64,000 bases of DNA, from the NCBI GenBank assembly GCA_900541025.1, contig UQIL01000001.1:94355-158354 (forward strand), read 5' to 3'. Shown here piece after piece: positions 34,019 to 42,388 of this stretch; position 1 is the first letter of the stretch; every line of letters begins with the position of its first letter. This stretch comes from an uncultured Collinsella sp. GTDB taxonomy: Bacteria > Actinomycetota > Coriobacteriia > Coriobacteriales > Coriobacteriaceae. Both the position numbers and the translations under genes were made by a program. Below the pieces are notes generated by a model. The model had not been told where the DNA came from, searched no databases, and saw only the letters and a program-made list of their open reading frames with translations.

Positions 34019-35323
34019 CTAGTCCATTTCTGCCCTGATGAGGTCGAGGGCGCGCTGGCAGTTTTCGCGGACGGGGCCGAGCATATGCTCGCGCAGGTCC
34101 GCCATGCCGGGCAGGTCGGCGTATTCGTCCATGACCTCTTCCATGCAAATGGGTACCTCGTAGGCGAGGTCCATCATGGTCGCAAAGCAAAACTTCTCGG
34201 ATAGCCCGGCATCGGTGAGCGTCGCCTCCAGCGTGGGGTCGCCCATACCGTGGTATCGGCGGATAGCGCCTGGACCGATGCACCCCACACGATTTTCGCC
34301 GCCAACGCTCATGGCAAGGCGCGCCCGGCGGCGCATGCGCTCATACGCCAAACCCGACGCGACATCGTACATTCGAGCCATCATGGCTGCGCCGTCGTTT
34401 CCAAGGAGCAGGGAATAGTTTTTCGCGTGCGCATCCGGTGCGCCGATGATGGCGTTAAAGAAAAGTATCTGCGTAAACAGATACAGGTTAAGTTGATGGT
34501 GGCTCGTATTTACGAGGAGCTCTTGAATGTCGCGTGTGGTCGGGCCGCCGTCTGCCGTGTACTTTTGGGCGGGCATCACCCCAAGTGCCTGACAGAGGTC
34601 TTCTTGATGTAGGCGCCTGATCGTTCCGTCTTTGACTTTCACGCGGTCATAGCGCTCAACAATGAGGGCAGGTTCGTCCTCAAACATACGATATTCGACG
34701 TTTGCCGTTGCGATGCCGGCGCGCTGGGCGCTTTTCATGCAGACAAACTCATTGAGAGCCTCGAGTTTAAATCCGATAACGCCATTTTTGAAAATATGCG
34801 TCGTGGGCGAGGAGCCCATGCATTCGCACCAGCGGTCGTTTATGAACGCGAGCGCGAACTTGCCCTGGTTGCCTCCAAGTGACCAACTTTCATCTAGACC
34901 CATCCACGATGCATCGCGGTCATCTCTGATCGACTTGAGACGAAGAGCAATTTCGTGGTCGTCTATAGGGCGGTATTCGCCAGCGCGATGCAGGACGGCG
35001 TCGGCATCTTCTTCGGCACAAAACTGCACTCCGCCCGGACAGTCGAGTCCGATATGGCTGAGCAACGCAACGGGATTGTTGGGCCTAACGTCGAATTCGG
35101 CGGCAATCGCTTTTCGTTGGTCCTCGCTGTCGGGTAGAAGGCCAAACAGGTACGGATTCATGACCTGTTGTCCGTATGTGCGATTCGATACGGGTATGTT
35201 GGTCGATAGGGCTGGCCCGTCATAGTCATGATCGTAGGTAAAGCTGATAAGACCGTTCTCATCTTGCGTGAGCGTTCCAGCAGGCACGCCGCAAATAATG
35301 GTCCGAAGTGATGTTCTGGCCAT
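34019..35323 (-). CDS. hipA: HipA-family serine/threonine kinase toxin
   Basis: The 434-residue protein is full-length for HipA kinases, which arrest growth by phosphorylating aminoacyl-tRNA synthetases or related targets. It has an N-terminal subdomain with NPYLFGLLPDSE, the Gly-rich loop SLGGNQGKFAL holding the autophosphorylation Ser (about residue 147), the HQEDLCQALG segment, the catalytic/metal motif GAPDAHAKNYSLLL, and YDVASGL in place of the DFG-like segment. It lies 3 bp after hipB on the same strand, so both are one transcript repressed at the upstream operators. Confidence 0.9.
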   Translation of the reverse strand: MARTSLRTIICGVPAGTLTQDENGLISFTYDHDYDGPALSTNIPVSNRTYGQQVMNPYLFGLLPDSEDQRKAIAAEFDVRPNNPVALLSHIGLDCPGGVQFCAEEDADAVLHRAGEYRPIDDHEIALRLKSIRDDRDASWMGLDESWSLGGNQGKFALAFINDRWCECMGSSPTTHIFKNGVIGFKLEALNEFVCMKSAQRAGIATANVEYRMFEDEPALIVERYDRVKVKDGTIRRLHQEDLCQALGVMPAQKYTADGGPTTRDIQELLVNTSHHQLNLYLFTQILFFNAIIGAPDAHAKNYSLLLGNDGAAMMARMYDVASGLAYERMRRRARLAMSVGGENRVGCIGPGAIRRYHGMGDPTLEATLTDAGLSEKFCFATMMDLAYEVPICMEEVMDEYADLPGMADLREHMLGPVRENCQRALDLIRAEMD

Positions 35324-35326
35324 TGG

Positions 35327-35797
35327 CTATTTCCCTTCGGGCATGGTTTGGCTAGATGCGTTTGTGGCAATCGAGACTCCGAGATTGGACATGGCGAAAT
35401 CGGCGAAGGCCCTGTCGTAGAGCTCGGACGTAAAGGGGACATCTGCGAGAGCCGGAACGGCTGCGCTGCGACGGTTGCGATGGTGAAAACGTTGAGCGTG
35501 ATGGCGCCTGGGGGTACTACGAGGTTGCAAATCAGCATGCGGGGCGTCGACTGGTTGCTCGTTTTTCGATTCGTCGATATCCCCTTGAGCGGCGAGCGCC
35601 AGTCCAAGAGCACCGAAAACTGCCAGCAGCTTGTCGAGCCGAATGCCCGTGGCATCTCCCAGCTCGAGCGATGCGAGCAGGCGCTCCGAAACACCGGCTT
35701 TTTTAGCGAGGACGGCACGGGTGATCCCTTGCGCCTCGCGTGCCTGACGCACGTAGATGCCAGCTTGGCGCGGTGTGGTGATGGGAAGGATATCCAC
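35327..35797 (-). CDS. hipB: HipB-like HTH antitoxin
   Basis: The 156-residue protein has an N-terminal Xre helix-turn-helix (residues about 10-70; AREAQGITRAVLAKKAGVSE, then LLASLELGDATGIRLDKLL), longer than E. coli HipB by a basic, probably disordered stretch rich in His and Arg (about 95-115) and a C-terminal tail. It should neutralise the HipA kinase and bind the three TGCAAAA-type sites upstream. Confidence 0.85.
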   Translation of the reverse strand: MDILPITTPRQAGIYVRQAREAQGITRAVLAKKAGVSERLLASLELGDATGIRLDKLLAVFGALGLALAAQGDIDESKNEQPVDAPHADLQPRSTPRRHHAQRFHHRNRRSAAVPALADVPFTSELYDRAFADFAMSNLGVSIATNASSQTMPEGK

Positions 35798-35810
35798 GGC
35801 GATCTCCTAA

Positions 35811-35887
35811 CGTGCAGACTTTTGCATATCAGTATGACATGCAAAAGTCTGCATGAAAAGGCCTCATGCAAAACTCTGCATGAGGCC
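35811..35887 (-). promoter_or_regulatory. Three operators of hipBA, the last inside a perfect hairpin
   Basis: TGCAGACTTTTGCA at 35813-35826, its reverse complement TGCAAAAGTCTGCA at 35839-35852 and a one-base variant TGCAAAACTCTGCA at 35867-35880. The third lies in a perfect palindrome (35860-35887) with arms GGCCTCATGCA, which can also serve as a bidirectional terminator between hipB and mntP. Confidence 0.75.
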
Positions 35888-35917
35888 TCATACGGACGTT
35901 TAGTTTTGAAGGGTGTT

Positions 35918-36502
35918 TTACAGCACCAAAATCCCCAGGTGCTCCAGCAAAATCTTGAGGCCGATGAGGATGAGCACGACGCCGCCCACGATGGTGGCGG
36001 GTTTTTCGTAGCGCTCGCCAAAGGTGTGGCCGATTGCTACGCCGGCGACGGAGAAGATAAACGTTGTGACGCCGATAAGCGATACAGCGGGAACGATGTC
36101 AACCGAGAGCGCAGCAAATGAGATGCCCACGGCCAGGGCGTCGATTGAGGTGGCGATAGCCAGAATCAGGTACTCACCCAGGTCAATCTTTTCGGCATCC
36201 TTGCCGTCGCTCTCGTCCTCATCCTCGTCTTCGGTAAAGGCCTCCCACAGCATTTTGCCGCCGATAAAGGCCAAAAGGATAAAGGCGATCCAATGGTCGA
36301 TGGGTCCGATGATGCTCATGAATTGACTGCCGAGCGCCCATCCGATTATGGGCATGCCGGCCTGGAAGCCGCCAAAGAACAGGCCGAGCACTACGGCGAC
36401 CTTAAGGTTGATCTTCTTCATGCCAAGGCCCTTGCAGATGGATACGGCAAAGGCGTCCATCGAAAGGCCGATAGCGAGCAATACGAGCTCTGCGAGTCCC
36501 AT
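35918..36502 (-). CDS. mntP: Manganese efflux pump MntP
   Basis: MntP exports Mn2+. The 194-residue protein has six membrane helices in two related halves; each half holds the acidic helix motif of the family: GLSMDAFAVSICKG (helix 1) and IATSIDALAVGISFA (helix 4). A Glu/Asp-rich cytoplasmic loop (FTEDEDEDESDGKDAE) joins the halves. The ATG at 36502 follows GAGAGGGAG and matches known N-termini; a longer frame would translate the riboswitch. Control by the manganese riboswitch upstream confirms the function. Confidence 0.94.
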   Translation of the reverse strand: MGLAELVLLAIGLSMDAFAVSICKGLGMKKINLKVAVVLGLFFGGFQAGMPIIGWALGSQFMSIIGPIDHWIAFILLAFIGGKMLWEAFTEDEDEDESDGKDAEKIDLGEYLILAIATSIDALAVGISFAALSVDIVPAVSLIGVTTFIFSVAGVAIGHTFGERYEKPATIVGGVVLILIGLKILLEHLGILVL

Positions 36503-36555
36503 AGTCTGGCTCCCTCTCTGCGGGCGGGCCCGCGTGTACCTCTTGGGGGAGTAAC

Positions 36556-36690
36556 AAAAAAGACCCGTGGCGTACGCGTTGTGCGCACAGCCACGAGTCT
36601 CGTTCATTAAGGCAAGCCAGACCGCATCGGCCAGTATGTTGACTTGCCGCGCCACCGGAGGCGAATCCGGCCGCGCGACTACTCCCTCAT
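36556..36690 (-). promoter_or_regulatory. yybP-ykoY manganese riboswitch with terminator
   Basis: On the minus strand the leader contains GGGAGTAG at its 5' end, then GTCAACATACTGG and GAACGAGAC, the conserved loop sequences of the Mn2+-sensing yybP-ykoY aptamer. The 3' side of the aptamer runs into stem GACTCGTGGC/GCCACGGGTC followed by six T (36556-36600), an intrinsic terminator. Mn2+ binding should prevent it and switch mntP on. Confidence 0.92.
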
Positions 36691-36848
36691 TTATGCGAAT
36701 CCCGATGCTACCACATAAGCAGCCCATTTGGATTGGGCTCTCAGCTGTGTTCGCTCATTCTGTAAGCATCGGATTTCGCAAGCGCCGCAGGGACAAACCG
36801 TGAGAAACTATTTAGCGTTTATGGAGCGTATACGATGGGAGCGATGCC

Positions 36849-37916
36849 TTGGATAAGAACGAGCTGCAAAAGCGTATGGAACAGGCAATCCGCCTGACGG
36901 CACCTGGTCAGCCGATCCGCACCGCCCTCGACATGATCATCGCCGGTCACCTGGGCGCCCTTATCTGCGTCGGCGACACCGAAAACGTGCTCGCTGCCGG
37001 TAACGACGGCTTCCCGCTCAACATTTCGTTTACCTCAAACCGCCTGTTCGAGCTTTCCAAGATGGACGGCGCCATCGTCATCGACGGCGACCTCACCCAG
37101 ATCCTGCGCGCCAACTTCCACCTCAATCCCGATCCCTCGCTTGCCACGAGCGAGACGGGCATGCGTCACCGCACCGCCGCTCGCATGTCGGTGCTCACCG
37201 ATGCCATCGTAATCTCGGTCTCGGCCCGTCGTGCCGTCGTCAATGTGTACGTCCACGGCAAGAGCTACGAGATCCAGCCCGTCACCACCATCATGAGCTC
37301 GGTCAATCAGCTCGTAGCCACGCTCCAGACCACCCGTCAGTCGCTCGATCGCTCCTTGCTGCGCCTGACGGCCCTCGAGCTCGACGACTACGTCACGCTC
37401 GCCGACATTACCGGTATTTTCTCGAGCTTCGAGATCATGCAGCAGGCAAAGACCGAGCTTAAGGATTGCATCGTCAAACTGGGCAACCAGGGCAAGCTCG
37501 TGCAGATGCAGCTCGAGCAGCTCGCCGGCTCCAGCATGGATACCGAGTACGACCTGATGATTCGCGACTACGCGAGCGACTCATCCGAGGCAAACGCCGA
37601 GAAGATTCGCGCCGAGCTTGCTCGTATGACGCCTAAGGACCTGTCCGACCCGCAACACGTGGCGGCGGTTCTGGGCTATGACGACCTGGACGAGGACTCC
37701 GTCATGACGCCGCTGGGCCTGCGCACGCTTTCGCGTGTGTCCGTCGTGCGCGATGGCGTGGCCGAGAAGATCGTCGACGAGTACGGCTCGCTGCAGGAGC
37801 TCATGGACGACATCAGCGAGGATCCGGAGCGCCTGGGCGACTTTGGCGTCAACAACCCTGCCATTCTTGCGGACTCGCTGTACCGCATGAAGGGCACCAA
37901 ACAGGGGAACGCATAA
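36849..37916 (+). CDS. disA: Diadenylate cyclase DisA
   Basis: DisA scans DNA and makes c-di-AMP from two ATP. The 355-residue protein has the DAC domain (1-150) with active-site motifs MDGAIVID and GMRHRTAAR, a linker helix bundle, and a C-terminal helix-hairpin-helix DNA-binding region (about 290-355). The start is TTG at 36849, behind GGGAG; no in-frame ATG upstream fits. It overlaps ispD by one base. This disA-ispD-ispF order is conserved in Gram-positive bacteria. Confidence 0.95.
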   Translation: MDKNELQKRMEQAIRLTAPGQPIRTALDMIIAGHLGALICVGDTENVLAAGNDGFPLNISFTSNRLFELSKMDGAIVIDGDLTQILRANFHLNPDPSLATSETGMRHRTAARMSVLTDAIVISVSARRAVVNVYVHGKSYEIQPVTTIMSSVNQLVATLQTTRQSLDRSLLRLTALELDDYVTLADITGIFSSFEIMQQAKTELKDCIVKLGNQGKLVQMQLEQLAGSSMDTEYDLMIRDYASDSSEANAEKIRAELARMTPKDLSDPQHVAAVLGYDDLDEDSVMTPLGLRTLSRVSVVRDGVAEKIVDEYGSLQELMDDISEDPERLGDFGVNNPAILADSLYRMKGTKQGNA

Positions 37917-38644
37917 TGGCGCCCGTATGCGCCGTGGTCGTTGCCGGTGGCAGCGGCCAGCGTTTTGGAAACCCCGGCGGCAAGCAGCTCGTAAACGTGG
38001 CGGGCCGTCCGCTCATGAGCTGGTCTATCCGCGCGTTCGATCGTAGCGACAAGGTCGGCCACATTGTGGTGGTGTGTCCTGCCGAGCGCCGTGCCGAGAT
38101 GCGACGCCTGGCCATCGACCCGTTTGACTATGACACGCCCATCAGCTTTGCCGATGCCGGCGATACCCGCCAGGATTCCACCCGTGCCGGCGTGCATGCG
38201 GTTCCGGCGGGTTTCGAATATGTCGCCATCCACGACGGTGCCCGTCCGCTCATCACGACCGAGGCCATCGATCACGCTATCGACGTGCTCGTGAGCGACC
38301 GCGCCCTCGACGGTGTCGTGTGCGGTCAGCCCGCGATCGACACGCTCAAGATCGTCGACGGCGATAATATCGTCGAGACGCCGCCGCGCGAGCTCTATTG
38401 GGCCGCGCAGACGCCGCAGATCTTTAGCGTCGACGCCATGAAGCGCGCTCACGCCGCTGCTATCGCCGAGGGCTTTATCGGTACCGACGATTCATCGCTG
38501 GTCGAGCGCATGGGCGGGCGCGTCCGCTGCGTCCAGAGCCCGCGCGATAACCTTAAGGTGACGGTGCCCGAGGACCTGCGTCCCGTAACCGCGATTCTGC
38601 TTGGCCGCATGGCCGAGGGAGAGGACCTTCCCCATGTTCAGTAA
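37916..38644 (+). CDS. ispD: 2-C-methyl-D-erythritol 4-phosphate cytidylyltransferase
   Basis: IspD joins CTP to methylerythritol phosphate in the MEP isoprenoid pathway. The 242-residue nucleotidyltransferase has VVAGGSGQRFG at the N-terminus, DGARPLIT around residue 105 and a WAAQTPQIF segment in the substrate loop. It overlaps disA by 1 bp and ispF by 11 bp. Confidence 0.95.
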   Translation: MAPVCAVVVAGGSGQRFGNPGGKQLVNVAGRPLMSWSIRAFDRSDKVGHIVVVCPAERRAEMRRLAIDPFDYDTPISFADAGDTRQDSTRAGVHAVPAGFEYVAIHDGARPLITTEAIDHAIDVLVSDRALDGVVCGQPAIDTLKIVDGDNIVETPPRELYWAAQTPQIFSVDAMKRAHAAAIAEGFIGTDDSSLVERMGGRVRCVQSPRDNLKVTVPEDLRPVTAILLGRMAEGEDLPHVQ

Positions 38645-39128
38645 CCTGCGCATTGGCCACGGCTACGACGTCCACCGTTTGGTGGAGGGGCGTCGATGTA
38701 TCATCGGCGGGGTCGACATCCCCTACGAGCGTGGCCTGCTGGGCCACTCGGATGCCGATGTGCTCGCGCACGCCTTGGCCGACGCCATTCTGGGCGCCTG
38801 CCGCGGGGGAGACATCGGCAAGCTATTCCCCGACACCGATCCCGCGTACGAGGGTGCCGATTCGATGGTGCTGCTCGCTCGCGTGATGGACTATGCGCGC
38901 GAGCTGGGCTTTGAGTTTGTCGATGCCGACTGCACCATTGCCTGTCAGCAACCCAAGATCACCCCGCACCGCGATGCCATGCGCGCCAACCTTGCCCATG
39001 CCCTGGGCGTTGACGTCGAAAATGTAGGCGTCGCCGCCACCACGACCGAAAAGCTCGGTTGGGAAGGCCAAGGCGAGGGAATCGGCGCCTGGGCCGTCTG
39101 CCTGCTACAGAAAACCGTTAAGGAGTAA
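38634..39128 (+). CDS. ispF: 2-C-methyl-D-erythritol 2,4-cyclodiphosphate synthase
   Basis: IspF cyclises CDP-methylerythritol phosphate with loss of CMP. The 164-residue protein has the zinc site GHGYDVHR near residue 9, GLLGHSDADVLAHALADAI, and the C-terminal ATTTEKLGW. The ATG at 38634 lies inside ispD, giving the normal length; a start 33 bp earlier would give an unsupported extension. ispE of the same pathway is at 9.6 kb. Confidence 0.95.
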   Translation: MFSNLRIGHGYDVHRLVEGRRCIIGGVDIPYERGLLGHSDADVLAHALADAILGACRGGDIGKLFPDTDPAYEGADSMVLLARVMDYARELGFEFVDADCTIACQQPKITPHRDAMRANLAHALGVDVENVGVAATTTEKLGWEGQGEGIGAWAVCLLQKTVKE

Positions 39129-39131
39129 CGA

Positions 39132-40598
39132 ATGCGTATCTACAACAGCGCTACCCATAAAAAGGAAGAGTTCCAGCCCATCGAGTCCGGCAAGGTCCGC
39201 ATGTACGTGTGCGGCCCCACGGTCTACGACAACATCCACATCGGCAATGCCCGCACGTTCATCAGCTTTGACGTAATTCGTCGCTGGCTCATCGCGAGCG
39301 GCTACGAGGTCACGTTCGCCCAGAACCTTACCGATGTCGATGACAAAATTATCAAGCGCGCCAACGAGCAGGGCCGTACGGCTGCCGAGGTCGCGACGGA
39401 GTTCTCCGACAAGTTCATCGGCGTCATGCGCGCCGCCAACGTGCTCGATCCCGATGTTCGCCCCCGCGCCACCAAGGAGATCGGCCCCATGATCGCCATG
39501 ATCAAGACGCTCATCGAGCAGGGCCACGCTTACGCCGCCGATAACGGCGACGTGTATTTTGCCGTGCGCAGCGATCCCAACTATGGTCAGGTCTCGGGCC
39601 GCAACATCGACGACCTTATGGTTGGCGCGCGCATCGAGGAGAACGAGGACAAGAACGACCCGCTCGACTTTGCCCTGTGGAAGGCCGCCAAGCCCGGCGA
39701 GCCCAGCTGGCCGAGCCCCTGGGGCGAGGGTCGTCCCGGTTGGCACACCGAGTGCGCCGCCATGGTGCACCGCTACCTGGGCACCCCGATCGACATTCAC
39801 GGCGGCGGCTCCGACCTTGCCTTCCCGCATCACGAGAACGAGTGCGCTCAGGCCACCTGCGCCTGGCACCAGGGCTTCTCCAACACCTGGATGCACACGG
39901 GCATGCTGCTGGTAGACGGCGAGAAGATGTCCAAGTCGCTCGGCAACTTCTTTACGCTGGCCGAGGTCCTCGAGCAGCACTCCGCCGCCGCCCTGCGCCT
40001 GCTGATGCTGCAGACGAGCTATCGCTCGCCGCTCGACTTTTCTTGGGAGCGCCTGGAGGGTGCCGAGAACTCGCTCACGCGTATCGCCGGTACGGTCGAG
40101 AACCTGCGCTGGGCCGCGAACCATGCGACGGCCGATGCCGATGAGGCAGCATCCGAGGCGTTTGCCGCCAAGGCCGCCGAGACCCGTGCCACCTTTAAGG
40201 AGTGCATGGACGACGACTTTAACACCGCCGGTGCCATGGGTGCTGTCTTTGGCTTTGTGACCGAGTGCAACCAGTACCTGGAGCAGGCGGGCGATGCTGC
40301 CGACAAGGCCGCAGTCCTGGCTGCCGCCGATACGCTGGCCGAGCTGCTCGATACGTTTGGCGTTGAGCTTCCCGAGCCCAAGGTCGAGCTGCCGCTGGGT
40401 CTGCTGGGCGTTGCCGCCGGTCTGGTTGCCTATACGGGCGACGACGTGGACGAGGCTGCTGCCAAGATTCTCGAGGCCCGCGCCGAGGCCCGTGCCGCCA
40501 AGAACTGGGATCTGGCCGACGCCATCCGCGACCAGCTCAAGGACCTGGGCCTCACCATTGAGGATACGGCCGCGGGTACTCGTATCAAATCTCTCTAA
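39132..40598 (+). CDS. cysS: Cysteinyl-tRNA synthetase
   Basis: CysRS charges tRNA-Cys. The 488-residue class I enzyme has the HIGH-type motif YDNIHIGNART near residue 32, zinc ligands including Cys in YVCGPT and in HTECAAM, GGGSDLAFPHHENE, and the KMSKSLGN loop near 265. It starts 3 bp after ispF with GGAG before the ATG. The gene ends in front of a long hairpin. Confidence 0.96.
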   Translation: MRIYNSATHKKEEFQPIESGKVRMYVCGPTVYDNIHIGNARTFISFDVIRRWLIASGYEVTFAQNLTDVDDKIIKRANEQGRTAAEVATEFSDKFIGVMRAANVLDPDVRPRATKEIGPMIAMIKTLIEQGHAYAADNGDVYFAVRSDPNYGQVSGRNIDDLMVGARIEENEDKNDPLDFALWKAAKPGEPSWPSPWGEGRPGWHTECAAMVHRYLGTPIDIHGGGSDLAFPHHENECAQATCAWHQGFSNTWMHTGMLLVDGEKMSKSLGNFFTLAEVLEQHSAAALRLLMLQTSYRSPLDFSWERLEGAENSLTRIAGTVENLRWAANHATADADEAASEAFAAKAAETRATFKECMDDDFNTAGAMGAVFGFVTECNQYLEQAGDAADKAAVLAAADTLAELLDTFGVELPEPKVELPLGLLGVAAGLVAYTGDDVDEAAAKILEARAEARAAKNWDLADAIRDQLKDLGLTIEDTAAGTRIKSL

Positions 40599-40620
40599 TC
40601 CCCGCGGGTTTCCCAAGCAC

Positions 40621-40723
40621 CCGACCGCCCGAGCCACGGCACCTTGCCTTTCAATCGTCGGGCATGACCTCAAGGTCTATGCCCTCCTCTTTCAAGGCAA
40701 TCTGCCGCACCTCGGGCGGTCGG
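40621..40723 (+). other. 103-nt near-continuous hairpin between cysS and rlmB
   Basis: Outer stem CCGACCGCCCGAG/CTCGGGCGGTCGG (13 bp, perfect), middle stems CGGCA/TGCCG and TTGCC/GGCAA separated by a 2x2 internal loop, and a top stem GGGCATGACC/GGTCTATGCCC with loop TCAA. The stems are nested, so this is one long folded RNA. No ribosome site or T run belongs to it. Confidence 0.65.
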
Positions 40724-40765
40724 TCTATTTGTTTCGTTTGATAGTTGTATTTAGGAGGTCGCCTT

Positions 40766-41680
40766 ATGGCCGACAATCGCAAGCGTGCATCGCGTGGAGG
40801 CAAGGAGGCTGCTTCTGGCTCGCGTCCGATTCGCCGCAACGACCGCGCTGCCGCTCCCAAGGGCCAGCGCGAGCGCTCACAGGCTGCTCGCCCGCAGCGC
40901 GAGCGTAGCCGCGATAACGTCCAGGTTCCCAAGGGCGAGTTTATCGAAGGTCGCCGTGCTGCCGCCGAGGCGCTACGCACTGGTTTTCCCATCAAGTGCG
41001 CGCTTATTGCCGAGGGCGGGGAGCGCGATGCCGCCTTGTCGCGCCTGGTCGACGACCTCAACGCTGCAGGCGTCCGCATTAAGTATGTGCCGCGCGCGCA
41101 GCTCGATGCGCTGTCGAGCCATGGCGCTCACCAGGGCATTGCGCTCGAGGTTGGCAACTTCCCCTATGCCGATGTCGCCGATATTCTCGACCGCGCGGGT
41201 GACGGACCCGCGCTTGTCGTCGTGCTCGACCATGTGACCGACGATGGCAACTTTGGTGCGATCGTGCGCTCCGCCGAGGTCGTGGGCGCGGCGGGCGTCG
41301 TCGTCGCCAACAAGCGCGCCGCCGGTGTGACCGTCGGCAGCTATAAGACTTCTGCCGGCGCCGTCATGCACCTGCCCATCGCGCAGGTTCCCAACATTGC
41401 CCGTGCGCTCGATGACCTCAAGGCCGCCGGCTTTTGGGTGGGTGGCGCTTCCGAGCACGCCGAGGGCAGCTGCTGGGATGCTCCCTTCGAGGGCCGCGTG
41501 GCGCTCGTCATGGGCTCCGAGGGCGACGGCATCTCGCGACTGGTGCTCGAGAAATGCGACTTCTTGACCAAGCTTCCCCAGCGCGGCATGACCGAGAGTC
41601 TCAACGTTGCCCAGGCGACCACCGCGCTGTGCTTTGAGTGGCTGCGCCGCAATGCCGGCGAGCTCATGGGGGAGGAGTAG
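40766..41680 (+). CDS. rlmB: 23S rRNA 2'-O-methyltransferase, TrmH/RlmB family
   Basis: The 304-residue SPOUT methyltransferase has a basic, low-complexity N-terminus (1-50, Arg/Lys-rich), the substrate-binding domain beginning EFIEGRRAAAEAL, and the knotted catalytic domain with NFGAIVRSAEVVGA, VMGSEGDGISRLV and SLNVAQATT. Family members methylate ribose in 23S rRNA (G2251 in E. coli) or tRNA. GGAGG precedes the ATG at 40766. The position between cysS and yacP matches Bacillus yacO (rlmB). Confidence 0.9.
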   Translation: MADNRKRASRGGKEAASGSRPIRRNDRAAAPKGQRERSQAARPQRERSRDNVQVPKGEFIEGRRAAAEALRTGFPIKCALIAEGGERDAALSRLVDDLNAAGVRIKYVPRAQLDALSSHGAHQGIALEVGNFPYADVADILDRAGDGPALVVVLDHVTDDGNFGAIVRSAEVVGAAGVVVANKRAAGVTVGSYKTSAGAVMHLPIAQVPNIARALDDLKAAGFWVGGASEHAEGSCWDAPFEGRVALVMGSEGDGISRLVLEKCDFLTKLPQRGMTESLNVAQATTALCFEWLRRNAGELMGEE

Positions 41681-41683
41681 CGC

Positions 41684-42361
41684 ATGTCCAAGAAGAACCG
41701 CGCCAAGTCCAAGGCCAAGCGCTTTGGCGAGGGCTCGGCCAAGCCGATTGTTTCGGCCGCGACCTATGGCGTGGGCGGCAATGCGTTTGCGCAGGCCATC
41801 GCCGATCCGGTCTCGACGGTGCACTCCAATAAGCCCGAGCTGCTGGTGGTCGACGGTTACAACGTGATTCACTGCACGCCGCGCTACGAAAAGCTCATCT
41901 ACGACCATTCCGACGATCCATATTCCAGCGACGTCCACGATATGGCGCGCACCGCGCTCATCAACGATGTTGCCGCGTTTGCCCAGGGCCGCTACGAGGC
42001 TGTGATTGTGTTTGACGGCGCGGGCAATATCTCCAGCGAGCGCCCCAACCTGCCGGCCCGCGGCGTGCGTATCGAGTTCTCGCCGACGGGCGTCTCTGCC
42101 GATACCGTGGTACAGAAGCTCTGCATCGAGGCGCGCGAGGAAGGCCGCGCGTGCTCCGTGGTATCGAGTGACGGCACGATCCAGGCCGTCGTCATGGGCA
42201 AGGGCGTTACGCGCATCTCGAGCCGTATGCTGGTGGACGAGATCAAACAGATCGATAACGACGTTCACGAGGCAGAGGAAGCTCCGCAGATCAAGATGAC
42301 CCTGGGCAGCCGCCTGAGCCCCGATGCCCTGGCCAAGCTCAAGGCCCTGCGCGGGAGGTAG
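41684..42361 (+). CDS. YacP-like NYN-domain ribonuclease
   Basis: The 225-residue protein has a basic N-terminal tail (1-45), then a PIN-like NYN domain from LLVVDGYNVIH with the catalytic Asp, through IVFDGAGNI and SADTVVQKLCIEAR to VVSSDGTIQ. The Bacillus homologue (Rae1/YacP) is a ribosome-associated endonuclease. It starts 3 bp after rlmB and ends the disA operon. Confidence 0.85.
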   Translation: MSKKNRAKSKAKRFGEGSAKPIVSAATYGVGGNAFAQAIADPVSTVHSNKPELLVVDGYNVIHCTPRYEKLIYDHSDDPYSSDVHDMARTALINDVAAFAQGRYEAVIVFDGAGNISSERPNLPARGVRIEFSPTGVSADTVVQKLCIEAREEGRACSVVSSDGTIQAVVMGKGVTRISSRMLVDEIKQIDNDVHEAEEAPQIKMTLGSRLSPDALAKLKALRGR

Positions 42362-42388
42362 GGAAGTTGGCGGGGCAATGCTGCCTCG

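Noticed and set aside
35860..35887. Simple terminator only
   Set aside because: The palindrome contains a close variant of the two other hipBA operator sites, so a regulatory role is more likely than termination alone.
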